A stretch of 47,897 bases of DNA from Elusimicrobiales bacterium (GTDB taxonomy: Bacteria > Elusimicrobiota > Elusimicrobia > Elusimicrobiales > UBA9959), in contig JAMPXK010000014.1 in assembly GCA_023701245.1 (NCBI GenBank), forward strand, positions 1-47,897, in the 5' to 3' direction. This document shows positions 16,107-24,169 of the stretch, piece by piece. The notes beneath the pieces are model-generated. The model saw only the letters and a list, made by a program, of their open reading frames with translations. It was not told where the DNA came from and did no database searches. The translations under genes and the position numbers were made by a program. Each line of letters begins with the position of its first letter. The stretch's first letter is position 1.

Positions 16107-17029
16107 TACTTTTTGCCCCGGCGCAGCGGTTTGAAATCTTTTACGGGTTCGAATTCTTTCCAGCCGTAAAGTTCCGGGTACTCGCGCCAGGGTCCTTCGC
16201 AGAGGTCGTAATATTTGCACTCCGGGCAGCGGGGGCCCTTCGCCTTGCCCTCGTCCCTGCGGTAGGCGGCGTAATCTTTTATGAAGCGGTCGGCGTCGGC
16301 CACCGGTCCGGGCGGGATCATGCGCTCGGCCACGCAGTTCTCGTAGCCTTTCATCAGGCAGAAAGGGATGGCTTCTGTATAGCAGGCGACGCCCCGGCGC
16401 AGGCCCAGGTCCAGGGCTTTCTTTATGTACGGCATGGCCGCCGTTTTTTTGGGGACGATGCTCTTTTTATTCTCCGCCGCCGTGCCCACTATGTGCACGA
16501 AGGCGAACTGGTACTGCGTGACGCCCAGTTTTACCAGGAGGGCGGCTATGGCTGGCAGCTCCTTGTAATTGTCGGCGGTGACCACGGTATTGGTGATGAC
16601 CGGCAGGCCGGTGCGGGCGGCGTTGGCGATGCCGGCCACGCTCTGCGTGAAGCTGCCAGGCGCGCCGGTAAGCCGGTCGTGGGTGGCGGCGCAGGCGCCG
16701 TGCAGGCTGGGGCCGAATTCGGTGAGCCCGGCCTTTACCAGTTCCGCGCAGAAACCGGGGTAGGCCAGCGTGCGGCCGTTGCTCTGCAGCTGTATACTGG
16801 TGAAGCCGGTCTTTTTGGCGGCCCGCACCAGGTCCAGCAGCTTGGGATGCATGCTGGGCTCGCCGCCGGTGAAGACCACGCCGCGCACGCCGTCCTTCCA
16901 GGCCTTTTTCAGTTCCCCCGTGACCCGGGCCAGGCTGCGGTCGGCGTACATATCGCGCTTATGCCCCTGCGCGCAGAAGCGGCAGAGGTTGTTGCAGTGG
17001 AAAGTTATCTTTATGTCTATGCGCTTCAC
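16106..17029 (-). CDS. radical SAM protein
   Basis: A 307-residue radical SAM enzyme: CNNLCRFC (C12, C16, C19), VVFTGGEPSMHP, IQLQSNGRTL, FGPSLHG, and a C-terminal auxiliary module FCLMKGYE plus RCPECKYYDLCEG, ending WREYPELYGW. It begins with GTG at 17029, 31 bases after the upstream gene. A promoter-like TTGAGT-N17-TACAAT ends six bases before this GTG, so it may also be transcribed independently of the first two genes of the operon. Confidence 0.85.
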   Translation of the reverse strand: MKRIDIKITFHCNNLCRFCAQGHKRDMYADRSLARVTGELKKAWKDGVRGVVFTGGEPSMHPKLLDLVRAAKKTGFTSIQLQSNGRTLAYPGFCAELVKAGLTEFGPSLHGACAATHDRLTGAPGSFTQSVAGIANAARTGLPVITNTVVTADNYKELPAIAALLVKLGVTQYQFAFVHIVGTAAENKKSIVPKKTAAMPYIKKALDLGLRRGVACYTEAIPFCLMKGYENCVAERMIPPGPVADADRFIKDYAAYRRDEGKAKGPRCPECKYYDLCEGPWREYPELYGWKEFEPVKDFKPLRRGKK

Positions 17030-17035
17030 GGGAAT

Positions 17036-17064
17036 ATTGTAACTTTAAGGGCCCCAGGACTCAA
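17036..17064 (-). promoter_or_regulatory. candidate internal leaderless promoter
   Basis: On the minus strand, TTGAGT (17064-17059), a 17-base spacer, and TACAAT (17041-17036). The GTG start codon follows after six bases. The -35 overlaps the stop codon of the preceding gene. Confidence 0.45.
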
Positions 17065-18110
17065 CTGCGCCGGCTTTGCCGCTGAAAAGGCTCTCTGCCG
17101 CAGCGGGCGCAGGCGGGGAAGAAGCCGCCGGCCTTTGTGAGCGCCCGGCGGAAACTTGCGGCGGCGGGGGAGGAGCAGGCGGCCGCGGGGGCGACCCCGG
17201 GGCCGGAGATCCTGACGGCCAGCGGCTGGCAGGTAAGGAGGTCGCCGTAAGGGGAGAACCAGGCCGCGTTCCATTGCCCCGAGCAGCGGCCTGGCTTGGT
17301 GAACGACCGCGCGGGATCGTACCAGGCCCGGATAGCGGCGGGTCCCAGGTCCGGATAGAATTTAACCGCCGGGTCGGCGCGCAAGACCGCTGCTACGCCG
17401 GCCGCCAGGGCCGCCGGGTTTATGCCGCGAGCCAAGGCTTCGCCGGCCCGCAGGGGAGTTGTCCGCCCCAGGGCCTTCAGGGCCGCGGCGGTCTTTTGCA
17501 GGTCCTTTCTGGAAACAAATTCGAGGTGGTTGAAGGCGAGATGGTCGGGCCCGATGGCCTTCATGGCCTGGTAAACCGCGGGGAGCTGCGCGTGGTTGGC
17601 CCGGTTAATGGTGCACCAGAGCGTAACCCGCGGCCGGGGTTCGGGCAGGGACCTGAAGAGGCGCACGGCGGCGGCCGCGCGCCTGAAGGCGCCGGGCCTG
17701 CCGGCCGCCAGGTCATGGGCGGCAGGGCCGCCATGCAGGGAGATCACCACTTCGTCGGGGCCGGCCGCGGCCAGGCGCCTGGCCCGGCGCAGGTCCAGCG
17801 CGTAGGCGTTGGTGGTGACCAGGCAGCTGTGGCCAGCCGCCTTTATGTGCCGCACCAGCTCCGGGAGGTCCGCCCGGAGGGTCGGTTCCCCGCCGGTCAC
17901 GTAGAAGCGGCGCGGCCTGCCGGCAAAGGCGGAGATGAGGCGCTTGAAGCCGGCGGTGCTTAATTCACGGCGGCCGGGTTTGCGCAGGGAGTTGTTCTTT
18001 ACGAAACAAAAGGGGCAGTTGAAGCCGCACCTGTAGGTCAGGTCCAGGGCCACGTAGGACGGATCGAACGCTTCAGCCGGCGTAGAACTCTTTGATCTTT
18101 TTGACGGCAT
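17061..18110 (-). CDS. radical SAM/SPASM-like protein
   Basis: A 349-residue radical SAM enzyme with a short charged N-terminal extension, cluster CGFNCPFC (C28, C32, C35), YVTGGEPTLR, VTTNAYALD and EVVISLHGG. A C-terminal SPASM-like segment contains GRCSGQWNAAWFSPYGDLLTC-type spacing and CARCG near the end. It overlaps the aminotransferase gene by 38 bases. Its C-terminal layout (Cys, then a segment describing an encoded 'label' strand, then Cys) resembles peptide- or sugar-modifying SPASM enzymes; the substrate is unknown. Confidence 0.8.
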   Translation of the reverse strand: MPSKRSKSSTPAEAFDPSYVALDLTYRCGFNCPFCFVKNNSLRKPGRRELSTAGFKRLISAFAGRPRRFYVTGGEPTLRADLPELVRHIKAAGHSCLVTTNAYALDLRRARRLAAAGPDEVVISLHGGPAAHDLAAGRPGAFRRAAAAVRLFRSLPEPRPRVTLWCTINRANHAQLPAVYQAMKAIGPDHLAFNHLEFVSRKDLQKTAAALKALGRTTPLRAGEALARGINPAALAAGVAAVLRADPAVKFYPDLGPAAIRAWYDPARSFTKPGRCSGQWNAAWFSPYGDLLTCQPLAVRISGPGVAPAAACSSPAAASFRRALTKAGGFFPACARCGREPFQRQSRRS

Positions 18111-19095
18111 AATTTATCTCGGCGGCGGTCATCAGCGGGTAGGACGGAAGATGCAGCGCCGCGCGCGCGTAGCGGGCGCTGGCGGGGTACCTGCCCGGGC
18201 GGCGGTAAACCGCGTTGAAAGGTTCATAGGTCCGCTCCAGCGGCACCCGGGCGGCCAGCAGGGCCGCGGCCAGCGCCCCGGACCTGCGGGCCAGCAGCGG
18301 GAATTCGTGGGAACTTTCCCCGACAGCCGGCAGCGTCAGCGCGCCGAGCCGGGCCAGGGCAGCCCGGTAGGCCGCGTTTACCGAACGGAGGCCGGCGAGG
18401 GTGGCGTCGAGGGTTTCCAGCTTGAGGGCCAGCAGCGGCAAACTGCCCGCGGGCGGGCGGGCGAATTCCCGCGCCGCGGCTTTTACCCGCGCGAACAGCC
18501 CGGCGTCGCTGCAGAGCACCGCCCCGGCTTTGGCGCCGCGGCTGGAGACGGGTTTGTAAGGCGACAGCGAGAAAACGCTGAGTTCGCCGAAGGAGCCGAA
18601 GGGCCTGCCGGCGCGGGAGCCGCCGATGGCCTGGGAAGCGTCTTCCAGCAGCGGGACGCCGGCGGCGGCGCAGTACTTTTCCGCGGCTTCCAGGTCGCAG
18701 GAGGTTCCGAACATGTGGGTGGCCAGCAGCAGGCCGGGTTTTTTCCCGGACCGCGCCAGGCGCGAAACATCCAGGTTGAGGTTCAGCGGCGAGATCTCCA
18801 GGAAGGCCGGCCTGGCGCCGGCCCAGAGCGCCGCTTCCGGGGCGGAAGGGTGGGTGAGGTTGGTCATCCAGACCTCTTTATTGCGGCCCGTCCCCAGGGC
18901 CTTCATGGCTATTTTGAGCGCGTCCCTGCCGCTGGCGGTCAGAAGGCAGAAGCGCCGCCCGGCGCGGCCGGCCAGTTGTTCCTCGAAAGCGCCCCTCAGC
19001 GCCGCCGGCCGCTTGCCGGCTTCGCGCCTGAGCCTGGCGCAAAAACGCGCGGTCAGCGCGGCGTCAAGCCTGTAAGGATCGAAAGGGGTGAGCAT
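18073..19095 (-). CDS. DegT/DnrJ/EryC1/StrS-type PLP aminotransferase
   Basis: A 340-residue fold-type-I PLP enzyme of the DegT/StrS family. It has TASGRDALKIA near the start, LLEDASQAIGG (D152 expected to bind the PLP nitrogen) and FSLSPYKPVSSRGAKAG, where K181 is the likely Schiff-base lysine. These enzymes usually aminate keto-sugars for cell-surface glycans or natural products. It is the first gene of the minus-strand operon with four radical SAM genes and a deacetylase-like gene, which makes an amino-sugar pathway the simplest reading, though not proven. Confidence 0.8.
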   Translation of the reverse strand: MLTPFDPYRLDAALTARFCARLRREAGKRPAALRGAFEEQLAGRAGRRFCLLTASGRDALKIAMKALGTGRNKEVWMTNLTHPSAPEAALWAGARPAFLEISPLNLNLDVSRLARSGKKPGLLLATHMFGTSCDLEAAEKYCAAAGVPLLEDASQAIGGSRAGRPFGSFGELSVFSLSPYKPVSSRGAKAGAVLCSDAGLFARVKAAAREFARPPAGSLPLLALKLETLDATLAGLRSVNAAYRAALARLGALTLPAVGESSHEFPLLARRSGALAAALLAARVPLERTYEPFNAVYRRPGRYPASARYARAALHLPSYPLMTAAEINYAVKKIKEFYAG

Positions 19096-19118
19096 GTTGT
19101 TTTGGCGGTCCGGCGCTG

Positions 19119-19146
19119 TTAACGAGCCACGGTTTTATTCTATCAT
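19119..19146 (+). promoter_or_regulatory. weak candidate promoter in a divergent gap
   Basis: TTAACG, a 16-base spacer, then TATCAT. It lies in the 104-base gap between the aminotransferase gene (minus) and the membrane-protein gene (plus). On the minus strand a TATGAT lies in the same place. Only modest matches to consensus. Confidence 0.3.
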
Positions 19147-19199
19147 AACTCCGTAACTTGATTTCTTCGCTTGGCGTCCCCGCTGTTCGGCAGAACCCT

Positions 19200-20798
19200 A
19201 TGTCAAAGGTCCTCCACCTGCTCCTGGCCTGCGCCGCTTTCGCGGCCTGGGCGCTATTCCTTCACCGGCACGAACTTTCCGCGCGGGACGCCGTCTACGA
19301 CGACAACGGCTACTATTACGTGCTCCACGGCGCGGCCGATCCCGCCGCGCTGGAGGGGGACCTGCTGATGGCGGCGTACAGGCGGGGGGACGGCGGGGCC
19401 GGGTTCGCCTGGAAGTGGCCCATGAACCCCGTCCTGGCCAGGGCCGAGGCGGCGCTGCTCGATAAACTGCCGCTGAGAAAGGTGCTGGTCTGGAAGTCCG
19501 TCATTTTCCAGGTCCTCGCAGGGATCCCGGTCTTTCTTCTTGGCCTGGCTTATTTCGGCGCCGGGGGCGGGTATTTTTTTGCCGCTGTTTTTTACGCCTA
19601 TTTTTCCTCCATGGACGTTTTCTTCGGGGGGCTGCCTCGCGGCGCCCATGTCTGCCTGGTGGGCCTGGCTTTTTATTTCCTCAAGGCGCGCTCCCTCCCG
19701 GGGCTGCTGGCGTACGCGGCGCTTACCTATTTTCTCTACGTTTCCGCCCTGCCGCTGGCGCTGGCGCTGCTGGGCATCTTTCTCTTTCTTCATACCGCCG
19801 GCCGCGCCCGGGCCGCGGTCTTCGCGGGGGCGGCTGTCGCCGTAGCGGGTCTTTTCTCTTACGTGTTCTTCTTTCATCCGGAGACGCGGGAGATGCTCCG
19901 GGCCGCCTTTGCCTGGAAGAGCACCTTTAACGTGGGGGCCGGTCCCGCGGCGCTGCGGCTGCTCCTGGGCTTCAACGACCACGGCGGCCTGTATATGATC
20001 TTCACCGCCCTGCTGCTGCTGGGCACGGGCCTGCTGTACTACGGCGAAAACTCTTTTGAATGGCCCCGGGAGGCGCGTATCTTCGGGGCGGCCATGACGG
20101 CGGCGTTCCTGGGGGCGGCGCTGGTGGACGTGAACCTGGCTTCGCGGCAGCTGCTGCACGCGCTGCCGCTGCTGCTGGCGGTACTGTTCTGCTTTAATTT
20201 CTACCGGAGGCCTTCTCTCCGGGGGAAGCCTGCCGCCGCGCTGGCCGCGGCCGCCCTGCTGCTGTTTGTCCTGGCGGAAAAACGCTTCCTTACGCTGGAC
20301 GCCGAGCCGAAAGAGCACCTTTACCGCCTGGCCGCCCTGCCTGCCGACTCACTCGTGTTCTCCCATCCGCATACGGCCCGGCTTATAGGGCTGTACGCGG
20401 CCAGGTCCGTTTATTCGCACGACCAGTGGGAGGATTTGCTCTGCGGGTTCGGCTACAAAGAAGGCTGCGCCGAGGCCGCGCGGCGTTTCAGGAGCAGCAT
20501 AGCGGCCTATTACGCGGCGGACATTTCCGGCCTGCGGGAACTGGCGGCCGCCGGCAAGGTGACGCACATCCTGGCGGACATCAGGCTTTACGACGAGGAA
20601 TACCTGGACAGGCGGGTAGGGAACCTGCGCGCGGCGGCCGCCTCAAAACAGGCCCTGGCCGCGGCCGGCCGGCCGGCGGCCCTGAAGCTTCTGGCGCAGC
20701 GGGCCGGGGAGAGAATTTCGGAGCATTACTATCTGCTGGAGGCTGGCGCGTTGAGCGGGAAAGCCGGCGCCGTTGCGGTTAAAAAAGCGCGTAAATAG
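19200..20798 (+). CDS. polytopic membrane protein, possibly GT-C-like
   Basis: A 532-residue protein. It has an N-terminal hydrophobic segment, an extracytoplasmic loop rich in acidic and aromatic residues (DAVYDDNGYYYVLHGAADP), about eight to ten further hydrophobic segments up to about residue 375, and a soluble C-terminal domain. This plan resembles GT-C glycosyltransferases and related uncharacterised membrane proteins, but no diagnostic motif was found. The start is the ATG at 19200; a TTG 42 bases upstream would add a tail that blocks the signal-like start. The stop overlaps the convergent DUF5989 gene by 20 bases. Confidence 0.65.
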   Translation: MSKVLHLLLACAAFAAWALFLHRHELSARDAVYDDNGYYYVLHGAADPAALEGDLLMAAYRRGDGGAGFAWKWPMNPVLARAEAALLDKLPLRKVLVWKSVIFQVLAGIPVFLLGLAYFGAGGGYFFAAVFYAYFSSMDVFFGGLPRGAHVCLVGLAFYFLKARSLPGLLAYAALTYFLYVSALPLALALLGIFLFLHTAGRARAAVFAGAAVAVAGLFSYVFFFHPETREMLRAAFAWKSTFNVGAGPAALRLLLGFNDHGGLYMIFTALLLLGTGLLYYGENSFEWPREARIFGAAMTAAFLGAALVDVNLASRQLLHALPLLLAVLFCFNFYRRPSLRGKPAAALAAAALLLFVLAEKRFLTLDAEPKEHLYRLAALPADSLVFSHPHTARLIGLYAARSVYSHDQWEDLLCGFGYKEGCAEAARRFRSSIAAYYAADISGLRELAAAGKVTHILADIRLYDEEYLDRRVGNLRAAAASKQALAAAGRPAALKLLAQRAGERISEHYYLLEAGALSGKAGAVAVKKARK

Positions 20799-20979
20799 CG
20801 GGCAGGATAGAGGAGTTGCCCGACAGGCGGACAAAGATACTCAGGAAAGCCAGGATTATCAGCAGCGGGATAAGCCACCACTTCCTGGTGTTCTTTATCA
20901 TCACGAAAAGCAGCAGGATGACGTCCCAGCTTGAATCCGGGGCCTTCTCCTGCTGCTCTTTCTTTTTCTCCGGTTCCAT
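20779..20979 (-). CDS. DUF5989-like small membrane protein
   Basis: A 66-residue protein: a charged start, then SSWDVILLLFVMIKNTRKWWLIPL-type sequence with a basic KNTRKWW patch before a membrane helix, ending in a short hydrophobic ILPAIYALF. This matches DUF5989 proteins, which usually accompany SGNH hydrolases, SxtJ-type proteins and carbamoyltransferases. Here it follows an SGNH hydrolase by four bases as the last gene of a three-gene minus-strand operon. Function is unknown; a membrane-anchoring or secretion role for the cluster is possible. Confidence 0.7.
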   Translation of the reverse strand: MEPEKKKEQQEKAPDSSWDVILLLFVMIKNTRKWWLIPLLIILAFLSIFVRLSGNSSILPAIYALF

Positions 20980-20983
20980 GCCG

Positions 20984-22099
20984 TTATTTTATCATCTTTT
21001 CGACCAGCCCAAGCAGTTGGGCCGCCGCGGCGGCGTGTCCCGCCGGGCTGAAATGGACCATGTCCTTTTGCGGCGCCAGGAAGTTGGCGGGGTCCGGGCG
21101 GCCGCCGGGCCCGGAAAAGAGGCGCTCGAGGTCCGCCAGGGGCACGGCCTTTTGTTTTGCCAGGGCCCGCAGGGCGGCGTTGTAATCCTGCGCCGCGCCG
21201 CGGCAGGAGTGCAGCTCCGCCGTCTTGGCTCTCTTCAGGAGGGCGACGCGGTCCGCGCCCTTTTTTTGTCCGGCGGCCAGCAGCAGGGCGCGCGCGTCTT
21301 CCTCGGGCCCCGGAGGGGTCATGAACGGAGCGGTGGCGAAGATCACCCGCGCGCCGGAACCGGCGGCCAGGGCCCGCATGGCGTCCAGGTTGGCCGTAAA
21401 ATCGGATTTTTCAACGCGGCGGCCTTCGCGGAACTCCCTGGACCGGAGCCCGTAGAGTTCCGGGTCCGCGCCGGTCAGTTTCAGGATCAACCAGGAGTAC
21501 GCCGCTATGAAACGGCTGGAGGCGGCCAGGTTGGCCGCGGCCGCGGCGGCCGGCGAGGCCAGTGGCTGCCTGGCGTCGGGCAGCGGGGAATCGCGAAAGA
21601 ACCTGTACTTGTCCACGTCGTTCACGCCGTAGGCGAAGATCAGGATGTCGGGCTTGAGGGGCAGGACCTGGCCGGCCAGGAGCTTGCGGCCCTGGAAGGA
21701 AGAGTAGCCGATGACCGAGGCGTTGAGCACCTGCGCGTTCACGCCTTTTGCCAGCAGCGCCTTCTCCAGCAGCGCCGCGTAAGTCAGCGCTTCGTCCACG
21801 CCCCAGCCGAAAGCGGGCGAGGCGCCCATGACCACGATGCGCGGTCCGCCGCCGGCGCCGGCGGGCTCGCCGCCGCGCCAGCCCAGGGAATTGGTCCTGA
21901 GCGGGGCCCCGGCGAAGCGGGCGCGCAGCCCGCGTTTCTGCGTCCAGAAAAGTTCGGGGTCCTGCCTGAGCACCGCCGTGATCTCGGGCAGGCCGCGCGG
22001 GCGGGGAAGCAGCCGGGCGGTTGTTTCCGCGGCCGCCGCCAGCACCAGCAGGACCAGGGCCGCCAGGGCCGCCTTGGCGAAAGTTCCGGGTTCTTTCAT
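20984..22099 (-). CDS. membrane-anchored SGNH/GDSL-type hydrolase
   Basis: A 371-residue protein with an N-terminal hydrophobic helix (about 8-26) and an SGNH fold. GASPAFGWGV (nucleophile S94) stands in for GDS, followed by FAYGVND (block III Asn) and DMVHFSPAGH with the catalytic Asp-x-x-His. Such proteins remove or transfer acyl groups on extracellular glycans. Its start overlaps the methyltransferase stop by four bases (ATGA). With DUF5989 downstream it forms a small module often seen in polysaccharide or secondary-metabolite loci. Confidence 0.8.
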   Translation of the reverse strand: MKEPGTFAKAALAALVLLVLAAAAETTARLLPRPRGLPEITAVLRQDPELFWTQKRGLRARFAGAPLRTNSLGWRGGEPAGAGGGPRIVVMGASPAFGWGVDEALTYAALLEKALLAKGVNAQVLNASVIGYSSFQGRKLLAGQVLPLKPDILIFAYGVNDVDKYRFFRDSPLPDARQPLASPAAAAAANLAASSRFIAAYSWLILKLTGADPELYGLRSREFREGRRVEKSDFTANLDAMRALAAGSGARVIFATAPFMTPPGPEEDARALLLAAGQKKGADRVALLKRAKTAELHSCRGAAQDYNAALRALAKQKAVPLADLERLFSGPGGRPDPANFLAPQKDMVHFSPAGHAAAAAQLLGLVEKMIK

Positions 22100-22956
22100 C
22101 GGGCCGCCGGCTCCGCCAGGGTTGCCAGGACACCCTGCTGCAGCAGCAGGTCCAGCCGGGTCAGGCGGAAAAACCAGCTGGCCGCCAGAATGTGCGGCGG
22201 GGGAGCCCCGTTGAAGGCGATCTTTATGCGCGAGGGGTTGCCCCAGACGCTGTCCTGGAAAAGGGCGAGCGGCTTGAGGCCGGCGTTGCGCAGAAAAAGC
22301 CCGAACGTGCGCCGGGTGAAGAGGGAGAGGTGTTCCGGGTTGGTGGGGTAGCCGCGGCCGTACATGCCGAGGGCGATCCTGAGCCGCCCTTTGAACCAGA
22401 GCAGGGCTTCGTTGGGGACCTCCAGGTAAACTTTCCCGCCGGGCGCCAGCAGGCCGGGCAGGGCGGTGGCGCAGAGCAGCGGGTCTTCCATGTGCTCCAG
22501 GGTGTCGGTGGCGAGGATCAGGTCGAAGGAGCCGGGCGGCAGCTGCCCCGGCTGGAATTTTTCCGGGATGAGGCGCGCGGCAAGTTCGGGGAACAGGCGC
22601 CCCGCGGCTTCGCGGCAGAGCGGCAGGGGCTCGATACCGGTATAGTCGGCCCCGGCCTTAAGCAGCAGGCTGCCGAGCGCGCCGTTGCCAGCGCCGATCT
22701 CCAATACCCGCAGGCCGTTCAGCGGCCGGCCAAGCAGGCGCGCCAGGCGCTCAAGCCGGTCGGCGTTGAGGAGCAGGTGCTGTTGTGCGTGACCTACGTA
22801 CTCGCGGTAGATGTTCTCGATGAGCTCCCGGTCCAGGCGCGCCGCGCTGCCGGGGCCCTGGAACATCATGCCGCAGGCTTCGCAGCGGCGGATCTCCATG
22901 TCGAGCCGGTAAAAATGCGGCTTTGAGTCGGGGGAACCGCAGGCGGGGCAGCTCAT
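22096..22956 (-). CDS. class I SAM methyltransferase with zinc-ribbon N-terminus
   Basis: A 286-residue protein. An N-terminal CPAC...CEAC zinc ribbon is followed by a Rossmann methyltransferase: VLEIGAGNGALGSLL (motif I), GIEPLP (motif II) and DLILATDTLEHMEDP. The C-terminal part is that of sugar-type or small-molecule methyltransferases. The start ATG at 22956 directly precedes the zinc ribbon; the open frame continues upstream without homology-like features. An AT-rich gap with a TATAAT on this strand (23010-23005) separates it from the divergent plus-strand genes. Confidence 0.8.
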   Translation of the reverse strand: MSCPACGSPDSKPHFYRLDMEIRRCEACGMMFQGPGSAARLDRELIENIYREYVGHAQQHLLLNADRLERLARLLGRPLNGLRVLEIGAGNGALGSLLLKAGADYTGIEPLPLCREAAGRLFPELAARLIPEKFQPGQLPPGSFDLILATDTLEHMEDPLLCATALPGLLAPGGKVYLEVPNEALLWFKGRLRIALGMYGRGYPTNPEHLSLFTRRTFGLFLRNAGLKPLALFQDSVWGNPSRIKIAFNGAPPPHILAASWFFRLTRLDLLLQQGVLATLAEPAAR

Positions 22957-23004
22957 CGGGCCGGCTCCGGTCCGGGGATTTTTCCGCAGGAGGACATGCC
23001 GATA

Positions 23005-23014
23005 ATTATATAAT
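23005..23014. promoter_or_regulatory. divergent AT-rich promoter region
   Basis: Overlapping -10-like boxes: TATAAT on the plus strand (23009-23014), eight bases before the ATG of the 62-residue gene, and TATAAT on the minus strand (23010-23005), about 50 bases before the methyltransferase start. This is the most AT-rich spot in the region. No good -35 box was found for either direction. Confidence 0.4.
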
Positions 23015-23022
23015 TTAAAAAT

Positions 23023-23211
23023 ATGAAGCAGGCGCGCAGGGTACTGGCCTTTTTTATCTGCCTGGCGGGGGTGCTTATGCCCTGGCGCCTGCGGGTGCTG
23101 TATTCCGAAGCGCTGGGCTGGGTGGTCCAGTTCGTCTACCTGAATTACATCTACATTCTCAAGTTCATCCTGCGTGAACTGGAGAAGGGCAAAGAGGGGC
23201 CGCATGCCTGA
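23023..23211 (+). CDS. small membrane protein (62 aa), unknown
   Basis: Two hydrophobic stretches (about 6-21 and 30-48) around a short basic turn (WRLRVLYSEALGW), ending in a charged tail. No family is recognised. Reality is supported by its promoter-proximal position, its eight-base overlap with the PP-loop gene and its sensible membrane-protein composition. With TATAAT eight bases before ATG and no Shine-Dalgarno it may be translated from a leaderless mRNA. It may anchor or assist the PP-loop/radical SAM products. Confidence 0.6.
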   Translation: MKQARRVLAFFICLAGVLMPWRLRVLYSEALGWVVQFVYLNYIYILKFILRELEKGKEGPHA

Positions 23212-24052
23212 AGAAGCCCTGCTGCTTTATTCCGGGGGCACCGACTCCACGCTGGCGGCCTGCCTGCTGGCGGAGAAATACGACCGGGTGCGCCTTCTCA
23301 CTTTCCGGCGCTTCGGGCTGTTCGCCACGGACAAAGCCGCAGTGAACGCGGAAAAACTGCGCGTGAAATACGGCGCCGCGAAGATCCTGCACGAGAACCT
23401 GCCCGTGGACCGGCTTTTCCGCAAAGTGTCCTACGACAGGTTCTTTTTGAACCTGTTCCGGCATGGCTTTTTCCTGCTGTCCACCTGCGGGCTCTGCAAA
23501 CTGGCCATGCACCTGCGGGCCGCGGTCTACTGCCTGGACAACGGCATAAAGCATGTAAGCGACGGGGCCAACAAGGGGATGGACCTGTTCCCGGACCAGC
23601 AGCCTGGTGTGCTGGGCATGCTGCGGGAAATGTACGCGAGCGCGGGTATAGAGTACTCCAACCCGGTCTTCGATTTCGAGAGTCCGCCGGACATAGAGTT
23701 CGGGGACCGGTTCCACCTGGAGCGCGTGCCCGGGCTTTCCGCGAAGCGGGACGCGGCCTTCCTGGCACAGAAAAAACAGACCACCGGGCATAAACTTTTC
23801 GAGCTGGGGCTGATGCCTTCCGACAACGTGAAGGGGACGAAGCTAGACCGGGCCATGCAGGCCCGCTGCTTCCAATTCATCCTTTTCAATATCTGGCTGC
23901 ACTGGTACTATCTGCCTTTCTCCGATAAAGAACGCTACGTGCGCGAAAGCGACGCTTTCTTTGGGGAAAAGATCGCCCGGTTTTCCGCTCTGCTCGGGGA
24001 GTACCGGGAGCGGGGGGAGGCCTCGCGCCTGGCCTCCTGGGTGGAGCGTTAA
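23204..24052 (+). CDS. PP-loop ATPase (QueC/ThiI-like superfamily)
   Basis: A 282-residue protein with the ATP-pyrophosphatase P-loop SGGTDS at 10-15, followed by CLLAEKYD and RLLTFRRFG. Then come a CGLC pair and a DGANKGMD motif, as in N-type ATP-pyrophosphatases that adenylate a carbonyl or thiolate substrate. Relatives act in 7-deazaguanine, tRNA thiolation and cofactor pathways. The family member cannot be named. Start 23204 overlaps the upstream small gene; the next ORF starts three bases after its stop codon. Confidence 0.75.
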   Translation: MPEEALLLYSGGTDSTLAACLLAEKYDRVRLLTFRRFGLFATDKAAVNAEKLRVKYGAAKILHENLPVDRLFRKVSYDRFFLNLFRHGFFLLSTCGLCKLAMHLRAAVYCLDNGIKHVSDGANKGMDLFPDQQPGVLGMLREMYASAGIEYSNPVFDFESPPDIEFGDRFHLERVPGLSAKRDAAFLAQKKQTTGHKLFELGLMPSDNVKGTKLDRAMQARCFQFILFNIWLHWYYLPFSDKERYVRESDAFFGEKIARFSALLGEYRERGEASRLASWVER

Positions 24053-24055
24053 GGG

Positions 24056-24169
24056 ATGCCGGAGGAAAAACGCTGCGGCTGGTTCGACCCTTGCCGGGTC
24101 CCGGCGGAGGCCGAAGCCGAAGCGTTTGTAAAGGTCCTCTCCGGTCTTATAAAATACCTCTACCGATGA
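24056..24169 (+). CDS. 37-codon ORF coupled to a radical SAM gene (candidate small protein or peptide)
   Basis: An ATG three bases after the PP-loop stop begins a 37-residue ORF. It starts MPEEKRCGWFDPCRVP, continues with an acidic Ala/Glu stretch, and ends in a hydrophobic/basic VLSGLIKYLYR. Its TGA overlaps the ATG of the radical SAM gene by four bases (ATGA). The tight packing on both sides and the C-x(5)-C pair near the N-terminus argue that it is translated. It could be a RiPP-like precursor, a small subunit, or merely a coupling ORF. Confidence 0.5.
   Translation: MPEEKRCGWFDPCRVPAEAEAEAFVKVLSGLIKYLYR

Noticed and set aside
16292-16954. Possible genes in the plus-strand frames opposite the radical SAM operon
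   Set aside because: They have no ribosome sites, no domains, and compositions typical of antisense frames.
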